Assembly: GCF_002874965.1 (NCBI RefSeq) | Contig: NZ_CP025624.1 | Span: forward strand, 5,394,001-5,458,000 | Length of the DNA stretch: 64,000 nucleotides | Direction: 5' to 3' | From: Pseudomonas sp. NC02 | Lineage (GTDB): Bacteria; Pseudomonadota; Gammaproteobacteria; Pseudomonadales; Pseudomonadaceae | Shown: piece by piece, positions 62,952 to 64,000 of the stretch | Layout of the letters: every line of letters starts with the position of its first letter | Position numbering within the stretch: the stretch's first letter is position 1 | The notes under the pieces: model-generated | Databases searched by the model: none | What the model saw: the letters and a program-made list of their open reading frames with translations, nothing else | What the model was told of the DNA's origin: nothing | Made by a program: the position numbers and the translations under genes

Positions 62952-64000
62952 TTACAGACTCATTCGAGTCGCTAAGGCATCAACATACTCCTGCCATTCA
63001 TCAAGCACCTGGCGCTGAAACGGTGTGGCACTAACAGCCAACTCAAGACACGCCTGCTTAAAACCCTCAAGGGTGTTTGGCGCGCCCCATTGAGGGTCTG
63101 ACAAACGTTGCTGACAGAAAACTCTCCAGCGTTGTTGCTCTTCACTATTCAAGGTGTCTGGAAAGTTGCGTGCACGATAGCGAAATAATAATTCAGGCAA
63201 ACGTTCATCATCGAAAGGCCATTGCTGGCGCGCTAGTTGCGCCGGCTCGGCGACTCTCACTTGCTCACATAAACGTCGATCACGATCCCCGATAAAACCA
63301 TCGTATAGCTGCTGCTCGGGATCGGCGCTTGGCGCAAAATCTTCCTCGGCGTAAATCGCCGCCAGTTTATCGCGCCATAGTTCCTGTGCGTCGCTTAGCC
63401 GCAGGGCCCGCGCATCACACTCATCCATATCCAGCTGCAAACGCTCGCGGTCTTGCGGCCGAAGCACGCTCAACGGTGCGACCACCGGGCAACGATTGAT
63501 GTGCAGCAACTTGAGCGGTACCGGCAACTCACCTTCGGCCAGTTCGTCGCGGCGAGTATATAAGCGCCGGCGCAAGGTATCGGCGTCCTCGTCCAACAGC
63601 CCTTGCGGATCGAGACCCAGGTCGCAGACGATCAATGCATTGCGATTGCGCGGGTGCCACGCCAGCGGCAGCACCACCCCCAGGTAATGACGCTCGGCAG
63701 AAAAACGACCGGAAATATGCACCATCGGCTGCAACAACCGCACCTGGTCCATGACCCGTTGTTTGCTACGCAGTTGAAACAGCCAGTCATAGAGCTTGGG
63801 TTGCTTCTCGCGGATCAACCGGGCCAGGGCGATGGTGGCGCGCACATCGGACAAGGCGTCGTGGGCCTGGCCGTGGTCGATGCCGTTGGCGGCCGTCAAG
63901 CGCTCAAGCTTGAGGGTGACGCGCCCGTCCTGTTCCGGCCAGACGATCCCGTCAGGGCGCAGGGCGTAGGCAGTGCGCACCACGTCGATCAGGTCCCAGC
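62952..64000 (-). CDS. sbcB: Exodeoxyribonuclease I, 5' end beyond the window
   Basis: The last 349 or so residues of ExoI, a 3'-5' single-strand exonuclease of the DnaQ fold. The reading frame is open to the window edge (…WDLIDVVRTAYALRPDG matches the E. coli WDVLDMVRACYALRPEG region), so the GTG at 63983 is not the start. The AHDALSDVRATIALARLI exo III motif (catalytic His and Asp) and the C-terminal SH3-like and helical domains are present. The N-terminal exo I and II motifs are outside. Confidence 0.95.
   Translation of the reverse strand, partial: WDLIDVVRTAYALRPDGIVWPEQDGRVTLKLERLTAANGIDHGQAHDALSDVRATIALARLIREKQPKLYDWLFQLRSKQRVMDQVRLLQPMVHISGRFSAERHYLGVVLPLAWHPRNRNALIVCDLGLDPQGLLDEDADTLRRRLYTRRDELAEGELPVPLKLLHINRCPVVAPLSVLRPQDRERLQLDMDECDARALRLSDAQELWRDKLAAIYAEEDFAPSADPEQQLYDGFIGDRDRRLCEQVRVAEPAQLARQQWPFDDERLPELLFRYRARNFPDTLNSEEQQRWRVFCQQRLSDPQWGAPNTLEGFKQACLELAVSATPFQRQVLDEWQEYVDALATRMSL

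Overview
The window is chromosomal core sequence of a Pseudomonas of the fluorescens group. Evidence: high GC, MvaT-type H-NS, OprD-family porin, an arcDABC cluster, a GcsR-type glycine regulon, Pal with OprL-like sequence, and many copies of the REP doublet built on GTGGGAGCGGGCTTGCTCGCG that is typical of fluorescent pseudomonads. No rRNA, CRISPR array, IS element or prophage was seen. There is one tRNA gene (Lys, TTT).

Layout. 0-5.4 kb: arginine deiminase pathway, arcD-arcA-arcB-arcC, plus a small DUF5064-like gene. 5.5-13.4 kb: the sigma-54 activator GcsR and the glycine catabolism operon gcvH-gcvP-sdaA-gcvT; the control region holds three GcsR-type boxes and a clear -24/-12 promoter. 13.4-15.4 kb: a long leader or small-RNA-like region, a cold-shock gene, an RDD membrane protein and an ~0.8 kb nested inverted repeat. 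15.4-19.7 kb: nadA, an unrecognised 523-residue protein and a FadL-type porin, all on the minus strand. 20-24.2 kb: a hybrid PAS histidine kinase, a LysR regulator and divergent lldD. 24.3-28.1 kb: a pstSCAB operon without phoU behind a possible Pho box. 28.2-40.8 kb (minus strand): tRNA-Lys, queC-queE, cpoB-pal-tolB-tolA-tolR-tolQ-ybgC, ruvB-ruvA-ruvC, yebC, aspS and an FmdB-like zinc ribbon. 40.8-46 kb: a ribbon-helix-helix protein, dps, a membrane-anchored cold-shock-domain protein, slyX, a HIT protein and an OprD porin. 46-57.3 kb: mscS, yajQ, panE, a sensor kinase, a PduO-type cobalamin adenosyltransferase, a Nudix-ThiE fusion, argJ, secA and dciA. 57.4-64 kb: a HerA/DUF853 ATPase, a PctA-like chemoreceptor, a small hypothetical gene, purU, mvaT and the 3' part of sbcB, which runs off the window.

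Functional links. ArcDABC yields ATP from arginine. GcsR, the Gcv proteins and SdaA turn glycine and serine into one-carbon units, ammonia and pyruvate. PurU, far to the right, hydrolyses formyl-THF and so also acts on the one-carbon pool. The Tol-Pal block maintains the outer membrane at division, and RuvABC resolves recombination junctions. Gene order from tRNA-Lys to oprD and from mscS to dciA matches two separate P. aeruginosa PAO1 blocks as I recall them, so synteny joins lie near 46.1 and 57.4 kb.

Most of the window is ordinary housekeeping sequence. The items most worth a second look are the nested inverted repeat (14606-15414), the gcv control region and its missing glyA, the unknown protein at 16707-18278, the membrane cold-shock fusion, the leader at 13403-13792, the chemoreceptor with a single change in its amino-acid-binding motif, and the empty tRNA-Lys integration site.
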